Shown here piece after piece: positions 36,321-45,241 of a DNA stretch of 64,000 bases. The stretch spans positions 744,001 to 808,000 of the forward strand of contig NZ_CP040018.1 in the NCBI RefSeq assembly GCF_005280255.1, read 5' to 3'. The notes beneath the pieces are model-generated. The model saw only the letters and a list, made by a program, of their open reading frames with translations, did not search any database and was not told the DNA's origin. The translations under genes and the position numbers were made by a program. This DNA is from Arthrobacter sp. 24S4-2. Lineage in GTDB: Bacteria; Actinomycetota; Actinomycetes; Actinomycetales; Micrococcaceae. Each line of letters begins with the position of its first letter. Position 1 is the stretch's first letter.

Positions 36321-37543
36321 CAACCGAGCCCCTCACCGTTGAGACTCCGCCCGCGCACACGCTCACCGCGGAGCGCCTCCGCGCCTGGGCCTGGCACCGG
36401 CAAGGCCTCGACGGCAGCCTCGCCGGCCACAGCTCTGCCGAGGTATTCGCCCGGGCCGGCTGGGCGCGTTCGGTGGGCGGCGCCAACCCGTACCTCGCGC
36501 TGTTCGCCCGTGCCGGAATCCGGCGCGAACAGGTGGATGCCGATGTCCTGGCACTGCGGATCTACGAACTCCCCAGCGCACGCGGCTGCACTTACGTGCT
36601 CGGCGCGGAGGACTTCGCGTGGGCGTTGAAGCTGGGCACGGATTCCGCCGACGTCTTCAGGGTGCTTGGCAGGCTGGGGGTGGACCGCGGCGAACTCACG
36701 CTGCTCGAGGAACAGGTGCTTCATGCCCTGGCCGAGGCCGGCCGGCCGCTGGATCCGAAACAGCTCAAGGACGAACTGGGCGATTCCGTCCGGAGCCTGG
36801 GCGAGGAAGGCAAGAGGCAGGGCGCATCCACCACCCTTCCCACTGCCCTCGGCCTGCTGCAGCGCGACGGCCGGATCCGCCGCGTCCCCGCCAACGGCCG
36901 TCTCGACCAGCAGCGCTACGCCTACACGCTGTGGGACCTGCCGCCGAGCCCGTTGGACATTGACGCCGCCCGCACTGAGCTGATCCGCAAGTATTTGGGC
37001 TGGACCGGCGGCGCCACGCTCAAGCAATCCCAGTGGTTCTCCGGGTTCACAGTCGCCCAGAGCAAGGCGGCCCTGGCCGCCGTCGGTGCCGCTGAGGTGC
37101 CCACCGCGGACGGCAACGCGCTGTGGATGCTGCCCGACGACGTCGGACGCCTCGCCGTTTTTGACGTGCCGGCGGAGGAACAGATCCAGCTCCTCGCGGG
37201 GACGGACTCGCTCGTCATACAGCGGCGGAACGCCGGGGACCTGTTCACGGACGGCGACGGCGACGCGACACTGCTCGGTGCAACCCTGGCACTGCAGCCC
37301 GACCTGCCGGACCACCCGATCCTGGACCGCGGCCGGATCATCGGACTCTGGCAGTACGACCCCGCCGGGCAGCGCATAGCCCACTGGCTGTTCGCCGGAT
37401 CCACGCCGCGCGTCGAACGGCGGATCGCCGAGGTGGAATCCTGGATCCGGGAGGACCTGGGTGATTTCCGTTCCTTCGGCCTCGACTCGCCCGCATCGCG
37501 GCAGGAGCGGATTGACGCCCTGGATGCGGCGAATGCCGGTTAG
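36317..37543 (+). CDS. Winged-helix AlkZ-like (HTH_42, DUF1006) protein
   Basis: The product has 408 residues and starts at ATG 36317, overlapping the GT stop (ATGA). It contains LTAERLRAWAWHRQGL at the N-terminus and YLALFARAGIRREQVD; LRKYLGWTGGATLKQSQWFSGFTVAQSKAAL near residue 225 gives tandem winged helices. The GRIIGLWQYDPAGQRIAHWLF segment is typical of the AlkZ/YcaQ group. Members characterised in Streptomyces and E. coli are DNA glycosylases unhooking alkylated or cross-linked bases. Whether this one acts on DNA damage or belongs functionally to the pterin-like operon cannot be told from sequence. Confidence 0.8.
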   Translation: MTTEPLTVETPPAHTLTAERLRAWAWHRQGLDGSLAGHSSAEVFARAGWARSVGGANPYLALFARAGIRREQVDADVLALRIYELPSARGCTYVLGAEDFAWALKLGTDSADVFRVLGRLGVDRGELTLLEEQVLHALAEAGRPLDPKQLKDELGDSVRSLGEEGKRQGASTTLPTALGLLQRDGRIRRVPANGRLDQQRYAYTLWDLPPSPLDIDAARTELIRKYLGWTGGATLKQSQWFSGFTVAQSKAALAAVGAAEVPTADGNALWMLPDDVGRLAVFDVPAEEQIQLLAGTDSLVIQRRNAGDLFTDGDGDATLLGATLALQPDLPDHPILDRGRIIGLWQYDPAGQRIAHWLFAGSTPRVERRIAEVESWIREDLGDFRSFGLDSPASRQERIDALDAANAG

Positions 37544-38046
37544 CTGACCTGCCGGTGGCCGGCAAAGAAGTCCCGCAGCAGCGTGGCACACTCCTGTTCG
37601 CGCACGCCGGCGTAGACCTCCACCCAGTGGTTGAGCCGGCGCTCGCGGAGAATATCGAACACCGAACCGGCGGCCCCGGCCTTCTCGTCCCACGCACCGA
37701 ATACCACCCGGGGAATCCGCGCCAGCACAATCGCCCCGGCGCACATCGCGCAGGGCTCCAGGGTCACCACCAGGGTGCAGTCCTCCAGCCGCCAGCCGTC
37801 GCTGTGGCCGCCGTTTTTGAGCCTCAGCGCCTGGAGCCGGGCCGCTGCCTCGCGGATCGCCACCATCTCGGCATGGGCCGTGGGATCTCCGTGGGCTTCC
37901 CGTTCGTTCCTTCCGGTCCCGAGTACGCCGCCGTCGGGACCGATGACGACGGCGCCGATCGGCACGTCCTCGGTGGCCAGCGCCCGCCGTGCCTCGGTAA
38001 GGGCAAAGCCCATCCATTCGGCATGGCGGGGCTCCGGGGAAGTCAT
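37540..38046 (-). CDS. tadA: tRNA adenosine(34) deaminase / nucleoside deaminase
   Basis: This 168-residue zinc deaminase has the HAEMVAIREA catalytic segment (His-Ala-Glu near residue 57) and the PCAMCAGAIVLARI zinc motif near residue 98. VFGAWDEKAGAAGSVFDIL follows, close to the TadA consensus (usually D-K-GA). TadA converts A34 to inosine in tRNA-Arg(ACG), and such a tRNA is encoded at 62219. The gene is convergent with the AlkZ-like gene, overlapping by 4 nt. Confidence 0.88.
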   Translation of the reverse strand: MTSPEPRHAEWMGFALTEARRALATEDVPIGAVVIGPDGGVLGTGRNEREAHGDPTAHAEMVAIREAAARLQALRLKNGGHSDGWRLEDCTLVVTLEPCAMCAGAIVLARIPRVVFGAWDEKAGAAGSVFDILRERRLNHWVEVYAGVREQECATLLRDFFAGHRQVS

Positions 38047-38107
38047 GGCTCAATGATAGTTTCGAAGATGCGGCAGGTGCGGACGACGAATGGGCCCGGG
38101 AGACGAC

Positions 38108-38926
38108 GTGAAGACTTTGGCTGACCGTATTACCGACCGGTGGGGCCGGTGGGTGGTTCCCTACGCGGCGCTCTGGATCACCATGCTGATTGGCGGCGTG
38201 ATCGTCGTGACGCTGGCGTTCCTCGGTGCCGAAGTCTACGACAACGTGGTGGACAAGGCCGGGCTCGCCAACCTGGACAAGCCTGCGCTGGCGCTGTCTG
38301 AGGACCTGCGGACGCCCTGGCTCAATTCCGCCGTCACTGCCTTCACCAATATTGGCGGCGGAATCGGCATGCCGATCGTCGGCAGCATCCTGACGGCGTG
38401 GCTGACGTGGGCAGGGCGCACCTGGCGGCCCCTCGTCCTGGTGGGCGGCGCTGCGGCTGCTTCGGTCACTGCAACCACCTTTGGCAAGAAGCTCTTTGGC
38501 CGCACCCGCCCGGACCATGCCGACGCTGTTCCGCCTTACGAAGATTCGCCGTCGTTCCCCAGCGGGCACACGCTTAACACCACGGTGGTGATCGGGCTGG
38601 TGGTGTACCTGGCGTGCCTGCAGATCCAGCGGACCGTTGCGCGGGTGTCCATGATCACGGCGGGTTCGATTTTCATCATCGCCATGGGCCTGAGCAGGGT
38701 ATTCCTCGGCCATCACTGGCTGACGGATGTCATCGCCGGGTGGCTCCTTGGCCTCGCCTGGGTGGGCATCGTGATCCTGGCGCACCGGCTCTTCCATGTC
38801 ATGAGGCACCGGGAGCACGCCGGGCCTGCACCGACATTTGACCATCCGGTGCTGCGGGATGAGCCGGGCACTCATCACGGGCGGCAAACCCACGGATCGC
38901 CGGGCCGGGACTCCAGCCCCGGGTGA
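38108..38926 (+). CDS. PAP2-family membrane phosphatase
   Basis: The product is about 272 residues from GTG 38108, with GGGAG 5 nt upstream. The three PAP2 signatures are complete: KKLFGRTRPD near residue 131, PSFPSGHT near 150, and SRVFLGHHWLTDVIAG near 197. They are arranged between five or six membrane helices. Such enzymes dephosphorylate lipid phosphates such as undecaprenyl pyrophosphate or phosphatidic acid. The tail is hydrophilic with several histidines. It is divergent from tadA. Confidence 0.9.
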   Translation: MKTLADRITDRWGRWVVPYAALWITMLIGGVIVVTLAFLGAEVYDNVVDKAGLANLDKPALALSEDLRTPWLNSAVTAFTNIGGGIGMPIVGSILTAWLTWAGRTWRPLVLVGGAAAASVTATTFGKKLFGRTRPDHADAVPPYEDSPSFPSGHTLNTTVVIGLVVYLACLQIQRTVARVSMITAGSIFIIAMGLSRVFLGHHWLTDVIAGWLLGLAWVGIVILAHRLFHVMRHREHAGPAPTFDHPVLRDEPGTHHGRQTHGSPGRDSSPG

Positions 38927-38938
38927 TAGTTTTGACCC

Positions 38939-39574
38939 ATGCGCACACTCGTCGTGGACCACCCGCTGGTCGCCCACAAGCTCACCGTCCTGCGGGATAA
39001 GAACACCCCTTCCCCGGTCTTCCGCCAGCTCACCGAGGAACTGGTCACCCTCCTCGCCTACGAGGCGACCCGCGACGTCCGCACCCAGCCGGTCACCATC
39101 GAGACGCCGGTCAGCACCACCATCGGCACGGCGTTCACCAAGCCCACGCCGCTGGTGGTTCCCATTCTCCGTGCAGGCCTCGGCATGCTCGAGGGCATGA
39201 CCAAGCTGGTCCCCACCGCCGAGGTCGGTTTCCTGGGTATGGCCCGCGATGAGGAAAGCCTCGAAATCATCACCTACGCAGAGCGCCTCCCCGAGGACCT
39301 GACGGACCGGCAGATCTTCGTCCTGGATCCCATGCTGGCCACCGGCGGCACGCTGCGCGAAGCCATCAAGTTCCTGTTCAAGCGTGGCGCCTCCGACGTC
39401 ACGTGCATCTGCCTGCTGGCCGCGCCGGAGGGGCTGGCCAAGCTGCAGGAAGAGCTCTCGGACGCAAACGTCACGATCGTCCTGGCCTCCATCGACGAGA
39501 AGCTCAACGAGAAGTCCTACATTGTGCCCGGCCTGGGCGACGCCGGAGACCGCCTGTACGGCATCGCCGGCTAG
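38939..39574 (+). CDS. upp: Uracil phosphoribosyltransferase
   Basis: The 211-residue enzyme salvages uracil to UMP with PRPP. MRTLVVDHPLVAHKLTVLRDKNTPSPVFRQL is the conserved N-terminus, VPILRAGLGMLEGM follows, and the PRPP loop is FVLDPMLATGGTLREAI near residue 128. The C-terminal uracil-binding YIVPGLGDAGDRLYGI is present. Length and all motifs match Upp. Confidence 0.97.
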   Translation: MRTLVVDHPLVAHKLTVLRDKNTPSPVFRQLTEELVTLLAYEATRDVRTQPVTIETPVSTTIGTAFTKPTPLVVPILRAGLGMLEGMTKLVPTAEVGFLGMARDEESLEIITYAERLPEDLTDRQIFVLDPMLATGGTLREAIKFLFKRGASDVTCICLLAAPEGLAKLQEELSDANVTIVLASIDEKLNEKSYIVPGLGDAGDRLYGIAG

Positions 39575-39649
39575 CAGGGGCGCCGGCTAAGCCGGCAAGA
39601 AGCGATTGCCCCCTTCCGGTTTCCGGCGGCCCCGGCTAGCCTGTGGCCC

Positions 39650-40027
39650 ATGGACTGGAAACTTGAACTTGTGTTTGTCCCCGTGTCCGATGTGGACCGC
39701 GCCAAGGACTTCTACGTCAACAAGGTGGGCTTCAACGCCGACTACGACGAGCGGCCCATGGACGGCATCCGCTTCGTCCAGCTGACCCCGCCGGGCTCGG
39801 CCTGTTCGATCGCCATTGGGGAGGGCCTGAACGACGCCCCTCCCGGCACGGCCCCGAGCCTGCAGATCGTGGTCAGTGACATTCAGGCCGCGCACAAGCA
39901 GCTCAAGGACAACGGCGTGGACGTCAGCGACGTCGACGTCCAGGACTGGGGACACTTCGTCCATTTTGCCGATCCCGACGGCAACAAATGGGCCATCCAG
40001 TACCTTCCCCAGCGCCCGAACGGCTAA
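39650..40027 (+). CDS. VOC-superfamily (glyoxalase-fold) protein
   Basis: The 125-residue protein has the paired beta-alpha-beta-beta-beta module: LELVFVPVSDVDRAKDFYVNKVGFNADYDE and, in the second half, LQIVVSDIQAAHKQLKDNGVDVSDV...GHFVHFADPDGNKWAIQYLP. GNKWAIQ is the usual end of a VOC domain. Metal ligands of a true glyoxalase I are not all evident. It stands alone between upp and a HAD phosphatase. The substrate is unknown. Confidence 0.85.
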   Translation: MDWKLELVFVPVSDVDRAKDFYVNKVGFNADYDERPMDGIRFVQLTPPGSACSIAIGEGLNDAPPGTAPSLQIVVSDIQAAHKQLKDNGVDVSDVDVQDWGHFVHFADPDGNKWAIQYLPQRPNG

Positions 40028-40072
40028 GTCACAAAGATTCTTCGCCGCCACTGCGTGGGGCAGGATGGAGGC

Positions 40073-40777
40073 ATGAACCTACCTGCCGACGCAGCCCCCA
40101 CCGCTTCCGCTGCTCCGGGCGCGACTGTCCTGACTGCCCGGGCAGTCCTGTTCGACATGGACGGCACGCTGGTTGATTCCACCGCCGTTGTGGAGCAGGT
40201 GTGGGGCGAGTTCGCGACCCGCTACGGCCTGGACATCGCCGAGATCCTCCGGACCTCGCACGGTGTCCAGGCCGGTGACACGGTGCGGCGTTTTGCGCCT
40301 TCCGGGGCCGACGTCGTGGCCCTCACAGCGGAACTCGGCGCCATGGAACGGGTCCGGACAGAGGGCATTGTGGCGTTGCCCGGAGCGGCCGACGTGCTGG
40401 GCAGCCTCCCGGCGGATGCGGTGGCGCTGGTGACATCCGCAGACCGGGTCCTGGCCGATATCCGCATGGAAGCCGCCGGTCTGGCCATGCCTGACACGGC
40501 CGTTACAGGGGACCTTGTCACCCGCGGCAAGCCCCATCCGGAAGGCTACTTGCGTGCTGCGGCGCTGCTGGGCGTCGAGCCCGAAGATGCCCTGGTGTTT
40601 GAAGATGCCCCCGCCGGCATCGCCGCCGGGCTTGCCGCCGGCATCCGGACCGTCGCCGTCGGGCCCAACACCGGTGAGCTGCCGGACGGCGTCCTGCACA
40701 TTGCCGACTACTCCACGGTCACCGTGACCACATACGTTGACAACGCCGGCGTGACGGCGATTTCCTTCCGCTTCTGA
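40073..40777 (+). CDS. HAD-superfamily sugar-phosphate phosphatase
   Basis: The product is 234 residues from ATG 40073 with GGAGG upstream. HAD motif I is VLFDMDGTLVDS near residue 26, motif II is ALVTSADR, motif III is GKPHPEGYLRAA and motif IV is LVFEDAPAGIAAGLAAG. The cap between motifs I and II and the E-D-A-P motif place it with beta-phosphoglucomutase/2-deoxyglucose-6-phosphatase-like enzymes (DOG/GPP type). It likely detoxifies or recycles sugar phosphates. Confidence 0.88.
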   Translation: MNLPADAAPTASAAPGATVLTARAVLFDMDGTLVDSTAVVEQVWGEFATRYGLDIAEILRTSHGVQAGDTVRRFAPSGADVVALTAELGAMERVRTEGIVALPGAADVLGSLPADAVALVTSADRVLADIRMEAAGLAMPDTAVTGDLVTRGKPHPEGYLRAAALLGVEPEDALVFEDAPAGIAAGLAAGIRTVAVGPNTGELPDGVLHIADYSTVTVTTYVDNAGVTAISFRF

Positions 40778-40841
40778 GGCCCAAAGCGGCAGCCTGTCGG
40801 CTACTGTCAGTGCAGAGGGCTGACGCTATCTGGGGGATAGG

Positions 40842-41210
40842 ATGACCGAGGTTCCGATTGATGGCGCCAGAGGCACGGTTGCACTGCGCGACGGTGTCCT
40901 GCATGTGCAATGGATTCCAGGCTTGGCCATCTCCGAGGATGCCGCGCACGCCGTGATGTGGGCCGTGAACCAGTTGAGCAGCGGGCGCCCTTATCCGATG
41001 CTGGTGGATATGGCAGAGTCGGCGTCCATGAGCCGCGGAGCACGGCGGGTCTTCGCCCTTCCCAGCAGCGTGACCAGGGTGGCTCTTCTCGGATCCTCTC
41101 CGGTGGACCGGGCAATGGCCAATTTCTTCCTCAGCCTCAACGCCCCGGCGGCGCCCACCAGGTACTTCACCAGCCCGGAGGAAGCCATGACGTGGCTCCG
41201 GAACCCTTAG
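40842..41210 (+). CDS. STAS/SpoIIAA-like small protein
   Basis: The product has 122 residues. The layout LRDGVLHVQWIPGLAISEDAAHAVMWAVNQLSSGRPYPMLVDMAES followed by VALLGSSPVDRAMANFFLSL and a C-terminal YFTSPEEAMTWL is that of SpoIIAA-like/STAS-related proteins (a DUF7793-type family in Micrococcaceae). There is no membrane segment. The role is unknown; a protein-binding function is typical of the fold. Confidence 0.65.
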   Translation: MTEVPIDGARGTVALRDGVLHVQWIPGLAISEDAAHAVMWAVNQLSSGRPYPMLVDMAESASMSRGARRVFALPSSVTRVALLGSSPVDRAMANFFLSLNAPAAPTRYFTSPEEAMTWLRNP

Positions 41211-41251
41211 GGGCCGGAACACTTAACGGCCGGGTTCCTGGACGCCCCGCG

Positions 41252-43207
41252 TCAGGGCGCCTGCTGCGCGAGATCGTACAGGGTGGTGCCGCCCACGGTC
41301 TGGGCTTCGAAGCTGGCTTCCACCCAGGCGGCTATTTGCGCGGCGGCGTCCGAACCCGTTTCACCCTGCATGATGCGGCCGCCGATGAAGTAGTGGATCT
41401 TCCCCTCCGCCACCAGCTGCTGAAACTCCGCCAGGGTGGGTGACGGGTCCGTGCCGTTGAAGCCGCCCACCGCCATCACCGGAAGTTCTGTTGCCAGCTG
41501 ATAGCCGGCAGCATTGTTCGAACCCACGACGGCGGCGGCCCAGGTGTAGTTGTCCGCCCCGGACTTGAGCGCGGCCACCGCAGCGTCCGTCGGCGCGGCG
41601 GCCCCGAGCAGGCCTCCCATCCCGGCGCCGGTGTTTCGGCCCTGCCGAGCCGGCCCTGCGGGGATGTTTTGGCCGCCCAGCAGGGATCCTCCCCGGCCGA
41701 TGTTCGTGAAAGCCCCGGTGCGTGCGTCGGTTGGGCCGGCGCTGACAATTGCCCCGCTGTGGGCGGTCGCCGCGGTGGACAGCGAGAAGGCCAGCGGGCC
41801 GGCGAGTGAGGCCGCGACGGCGAGGGCCGCCGTCGTGCGCTGCAGTGTCCGACGCAGCCGGAGCTGGAGCCGGAGCCCGCCGGCCGCGGCGGAAAGCACC
41901 AGCACGCCGGCGCCTCCGGATCCCAGGAGCACAACCCACCGGAGCCACGGCACAAAGGATGCTGACCGGCCCAGGAGTTCGAAGGCCATCATCCCGGCCA
42001 CCATAATGGCCGCCGCCAGCGGCACCGCTGCCACCAGCCTTGCCCGGTGCTGCCACAGGAGCACCCCGCCCAGGCCGGCGAGGCCGGCTATTCCGGGAGC
42101 CAGCGCCACCATGTAGTACGGGTGGATGATCCCTGCCATGAAGCTGAACGTGAGGCCGGTGACCACCACCCAACTGCCCCAAAACACCACGGACGCACGG
42201 ACGGCATCGGTCCGCGGAGCACGCCGCCCCAGCCAGAGCAAAGCGCCACCCAGCACCAGCACAGAGGGGAGCAGCCAGGAGATCTGACCGCCGAATTCGC
42301 TGTTGAACAGGCGGAGCAACCCCGGGACGCCCCAGCCGTTGCCGCCGCCCACGCTTCCTGTTTCGTCGCCGGTCAGCCGGCCCAGTCCGTTGTAACCGAG
42401 GGTCAGTTCAAGGACGGAGTTTGATTGTGAACCGCCGATGTAGGGACGGGCGTCTTCGGGGACGAGCTCGACGACGGCCAGCCACCACCCCGCCGACACC
42501 GCCAAGGCTGCTCCCGCGCCCAGCAGGTGGAGCAACCGCCTGCCAAGGCTGGCCGGGGCTGCCAACAGGTACGCGACGGCGAGGCCCGGGACCACCAGCA
42601 GGACCTGGAGCTGCTTCGTCAGGAACCCGAAGCCCAGCAGCACACCGGCCAGAAGGAGGTAGCGGAACCGTGCCTCCTGGATGGAGCGCAGGACGGCGTA
42701 GGCAGCCGCCGTCATGAGCAGGACCAGCAGCGCGTCCGGGTTGTTGAAACGGAACATCAGCACGGCCACGGGCGTAAGGGCCATCACGGCGCCTGCCAGC
42801 AGGCCTGCCCGGTGGGCCAGCAGCCCGTCACCGGTGGCGGGGACCGCGGCGCGGCGAACCGCGAGGTAGACAAGCCACACCGTGGCCACGCCCATGAGCG
42901 CCTGGGGGACCAGGATGCTCCAGGAATTCAACCCGAACAGCCGCACCGACAAGCCCGTGATCCAGAGCGCGGCCGGAGGCTTGTCCACGGTGATGGAGTT
43001 GGCGGCGTCCGAGGATCCGAAGAACCAGGCGGTCCAATCCTGCGAACCGGCCTGGGCCGCGGCCGAATAGAACGCGTTGGCCCACCCGGAGGCGCCAAGA
43101 TTCCACAAATACAGGATTCCGGTGGCCAGTAGCATGGCTCCGAGTTCCAGCCGCGGACGCGTAACGGCAGCGGCTGGACTCTGTACCCGGGGGAGTGGTC
43201 CTGTCAT
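41252..43207 (-). CDS. YkcA/YkcB-like GT39 membrane glycosyltransferase (first copy)
   Basis: The 651-residue polytopic protein has about ten membrane helices and the GT39/ArnT-like N-terminal loop WANAFYSAAAQAGSQDWTAWFFGSSDAANSITVDKPP, which holds the likely catalytic Asp and the conserved DKPP. PVAVLMFRFNNPDALLVLLM follows. The C-terminal ~150 residues are an extracytoplasmic YkcB-type domain with AVGGFNGTDPSPTLAEFQQLVAEGKIHYFIGG. Such enzymes transfer a sugar from a polyprenyl-phosphate donor on the outer face of the membrane. It is the last of three genes with a second GT39 and a GT2-GtrA protein, the natural donor-sugar supplier. Confidence 0.88.
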   Translation of the reverse strand: MTGPLPRVQSPAAAVTRPRLELGAMLLATGILYLWNLGASGWANAFYSAAAQAGSQDWTAWFFGSSDAANSITVDKPPAALWITGLSVRLFGLNSWSILVPQALMGVATVWLVYLAVRRAAVPATGDGLLAHRAGLLAGAVMALTPVAVLMFRFNNPDALLVLLMTAAAYAVLRSIQEARFRYLLLAGVLLGFGFLTKQLQVLLVVPGLAVAYLLAAPASLGRRLLHLLGAGAALAVSAGWWLAVVELVPEDARPYIGGSQSNSVLELTLGYNGLGRLTGDETGSVGGGNGWGVPGLLRLFNSEFGGQISWLLPSVLVLGGALLWLGRRAPRTDAVRASVVFWGSWVVVTGLTFSFMAGIIHPYYMVALAPGIAGLAGLGGVLLWQHRARLVAAVPLAAAIMVAGMMAFELLGRSASFVPWLRWVVLLGSGGAGVLVLSAAAGGLRLQLRLRRTLQRTTAALAVAASLAGPLAFSLSTAATAHSGAIVSAGPTDARTGAFTNIGRGGSLLGGQNIPAGPARQGRNTGAGMGGLLGAAAPTDAAVAALKSGADNYTWAAAVVGSNNAAGYQLATELPVMAVGGFNGTDPSPTLAEFQQLVAEGKIHYFIGGRIMQGETGSDAAAQIAAWVEASFEAQTVGGTTLYDLAQQAP

Positions 43208-43213
43208 GATCGC

Positions 43214-45241
43214 CTACTGGACCAGCTTGTAGACAGTGGTGCTTCCGACTGTCTGCGCCTGGAAGTTGTCGGCCACCCAGGTTGCTACTTCCGAGCTGCC
43301 TCCCCGGCCCCCGCCCATACCTCCGCCCATACCTCCGCCGGAGATGAAGTATCCGATTTCTCCGCGGTCCACCATGTCCTGGAACTGGGCCAGCGTCGGG
43401 TACGGATCGCCGCCGTTCCAGCCGCCCAGGGCAATCACGCTGGTGCCGGAAGCCAGCTCCAGGTTCGCGGCCTGGGAGGCGCCGGAAACAATGGCGGACC
43501 ACTTGGCGCCGGAGGACTTCAGCAGCTCCGTGAGCTCCGTACTGGCGGCGGTTTCCCCGCCCATGCCGCCGCCCATTCCGCCCGTGCCCAAGGCGACGCC
43601 CAGTCCGCCAAAGTCGCCGCCCGGGCCGCCCATCGCGGAAGCTGTCGGTCCGGACGTGGGGATGGAACCGGAATGCGGCTGGGACGCCGTCGCAACGGTC
43701 CATGCCGCGGTTCCCAAACCGCCGGCCAGCAGGGACGTCACCACCACTCCCACCGCGGCAGCCTTGCGGAGCCTGGCCGGAACGCCGTGGGAATCCAGGC
43801 GAAGCACCAGCGCCAGCGCGCCGAGGACGCCAAGAATCACCACAACGACCCGCAGCCACGGCAGCCAGGATGCCTGCCGCCCCAGCAGCACGGCCGACCA
43901 TGCCGAGCTGGCCAGGACGGTGGCTGCCAGCACAAGCCGCGCGGACCAGTAGGCTCGCCCCCGCGACAGTTCCACGGAGCCGATGCCCACGAGCGCCGCG
44001 ATGGCCGGTGCCAGAGCCACGGCGTAGTAGGGGTGGACGGTGCCGCCCATGAAGCTCAGGATTCCTGCGGTGACCAGGAGCCACCCGCCCCAGAGCAACA
44101 ACGACGCCCGCGTCCTGGACGTCCGGGCCTCGCGGCGGGTGAACCAGAGGCCTGCGGCCAGGAGGATCAGGGCCGCCGGCAGGAGCCAGGACACTTCGCC
44201 GCCAAAGCTCGTGCCGAACATCCGCGTGATGCCCGCTGTTCCGCCGAAGCCCACGTTCCCGCCCATCCCGTCGCCGCCGGGCATGCCTCCGCCGGGCATG
44301 CCGCCAGGCATTCCACCACCGGGCATGCCGCCGCCGGATCCGGTGATCCGGCCGAGCCCGTTGTAGCCGAAGGTTAGCTCCAGGAAACTGTTGTTCTCCG
44401 AGCCGGCCATATACGGGCGGGCCGAAGCGGGCGTCAGCTGGAAAAGAGCGATGTAGCTGCCGGCCACCACGGCGATGCCTGCGGCGGCGCCGAGCAGGTG
44501 GAGGATCCGGCGCCGCAGCGTTGCCGGGGCCGCCCACAGGTAGGCGAGGCCCAGGCCCGGCACAATCAGGAATCCCTGCAGCATCTTGGTCAGGAACGCC
44601 AGACCAATCACGGCACCTGCCGCCACGAGCCATTTCCAGCCGGCCTTTTCGATGGCGCGGATGGTCAGGTAGGCGGCCAGCACCAGGCAGAGCGTGAGCA
44701 TGGCGTCCGGATTGTTGAACCGGAACATCAGGGCCGCCACCGGCGTCAGCGCCAGGGCGCCGCCGGCAAGGAGGCCCGCCGCGGGGCCGGACACACGCTT
44801 GACGGCCAGGTATAGAAGCCCGACGGCGGCGACTCCCATGAGTGCCTGCGGCACCAGCATGCTCAGCGCGGAGAAGCCGAAGATCCGCCCGGACAGGGCC
44901 GGGATCCAGAGTGCTGCCGGAGGCTTGTCCACCGTGATCGCATTGCCGGCGTCAAGGGAGCCAAACAGCAGTGCGGTCCAGTCCTTGGTGCCGGCCTGTA
45001 TCGCGGCGGCATAGAAGGAGTTGGCATACCCTGTGGCTTGCAGGTTCCACAGGTACAGGGCACCGGTGAGCACCAGCAGCAGCGCCGCCGATGGCCTCAC
45101 CCAGCGCGCCTGGTTTCCGAAGAGCAGCCGGCGTGCGCGGTCTCCGGAGCCGTATTGCCGGAGGGTTCTGCGCGCGATGACGCCTGACCGCGCCTGTTGG
45201 CTCTCTGTCGTCTGGGCAGGGGAAGCAGCGGTGGCGGTCAT
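43214..45241 (-). CDS. YkcA/YkcB-like GT39 membrane glycosyltransferase (second copy)
   Basis: The product is about 675 residues from ATG 45241, overlapping the GT2-GtrA stop (ATGA). It has the same architecture as its neighbour: NSFYAAAIQAGTKDWTALLFGSLDAGNAITVDKPP, RFNNPDAMLTLCLVLAAY, about ten helices and a C-terminal domain ending GGWNGGDPYPTLAQFQDMVDRGEIGYFIS. One external loop holds a Gly-Met-Pro repeat (GGGMPGGGMPGGMPGGG), and the C-terminal part holds GGMGGGMGG runs. It clearly arose by tandem duplication with the 41252 gene, although the Gly-rich loops are much expanded here. Confidence 0.88.
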   Translation of the reverse strand: MTATAASPAQTTESQQARSGVIARRTLRQYGSGDRARRLLFGNQARWVRPSAALLLVLTGALYLWNLQATGYANSFYAAAIQAGTKDWTALLFGSLDAGNAITVDKPPAALWIPALSGRIFGFSALSMLVPQALMGVAAVGLLYLAVKRVSGPAAGLLAGGALALTPVAALMFRFNNPDAMLTLCLVLAAYLTIRAIEKAGWKWLVAAGAVIGLAFLTKMLQGFLIVPGLGLAYLWAAPATLRRRILHLLGAAAGIAVVAGSYIALFQLTPASARPYMAGSENNSFLELTFGYNGLGRITGSGGGMPGGGMPGGMPGGGMPGGDGMGGNVGFGGTAGITRMFGTSFGGEVSWLLPAALILLAAGLWFTRREARTSRTRASLLLWGGWLLVTAGILSFMGGTVHPYYAVALAPAIAALVGIGSVELSRGRAYWSARLVLAATVLASSAWSAVLLGRQASWLPWLRVVVVILGVLGALALVLRLDSHGVPARLRKAAAVGVVVTSLLAGGLGTAAWTVATASQPHSGSIPTSGPTASAMGGPGGDFGGLGVALGTGGMGGGMGGETAASTELTELLKSSGAKWSAIVSGASQAANLELASGTSVIALGGWNGGDPYPTLAQFQDMVDRGEIGYFISGGGMGGGMGGGRGGSSEVATWVADNFQAQTVGSTTVYKLVQ

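Noticed and set aside
36278..38977. 899-codon minus-strand frame over the AlkZ-like, tadA and PAP2 genes
   Set aside because: Only the tadA interval on this strand has a motif-bearing gene, in another frame; the rest is shadow.
43291..44345. Short near-repeats (GGCATGCCGCC and CCCATACCTCCG units) resembling an array
   Set aside because: They are coding repeats for Gly-Met-Pro loops without regular spacers, so not a CRISPR array; none was seen in the window.
42828..44633. Long Arg/Gly/His-rich frame spanning both GT39 genes
   Set aside because: It is out of frame with two well-supported membrane enzymes and has no membrane helices or motifs.
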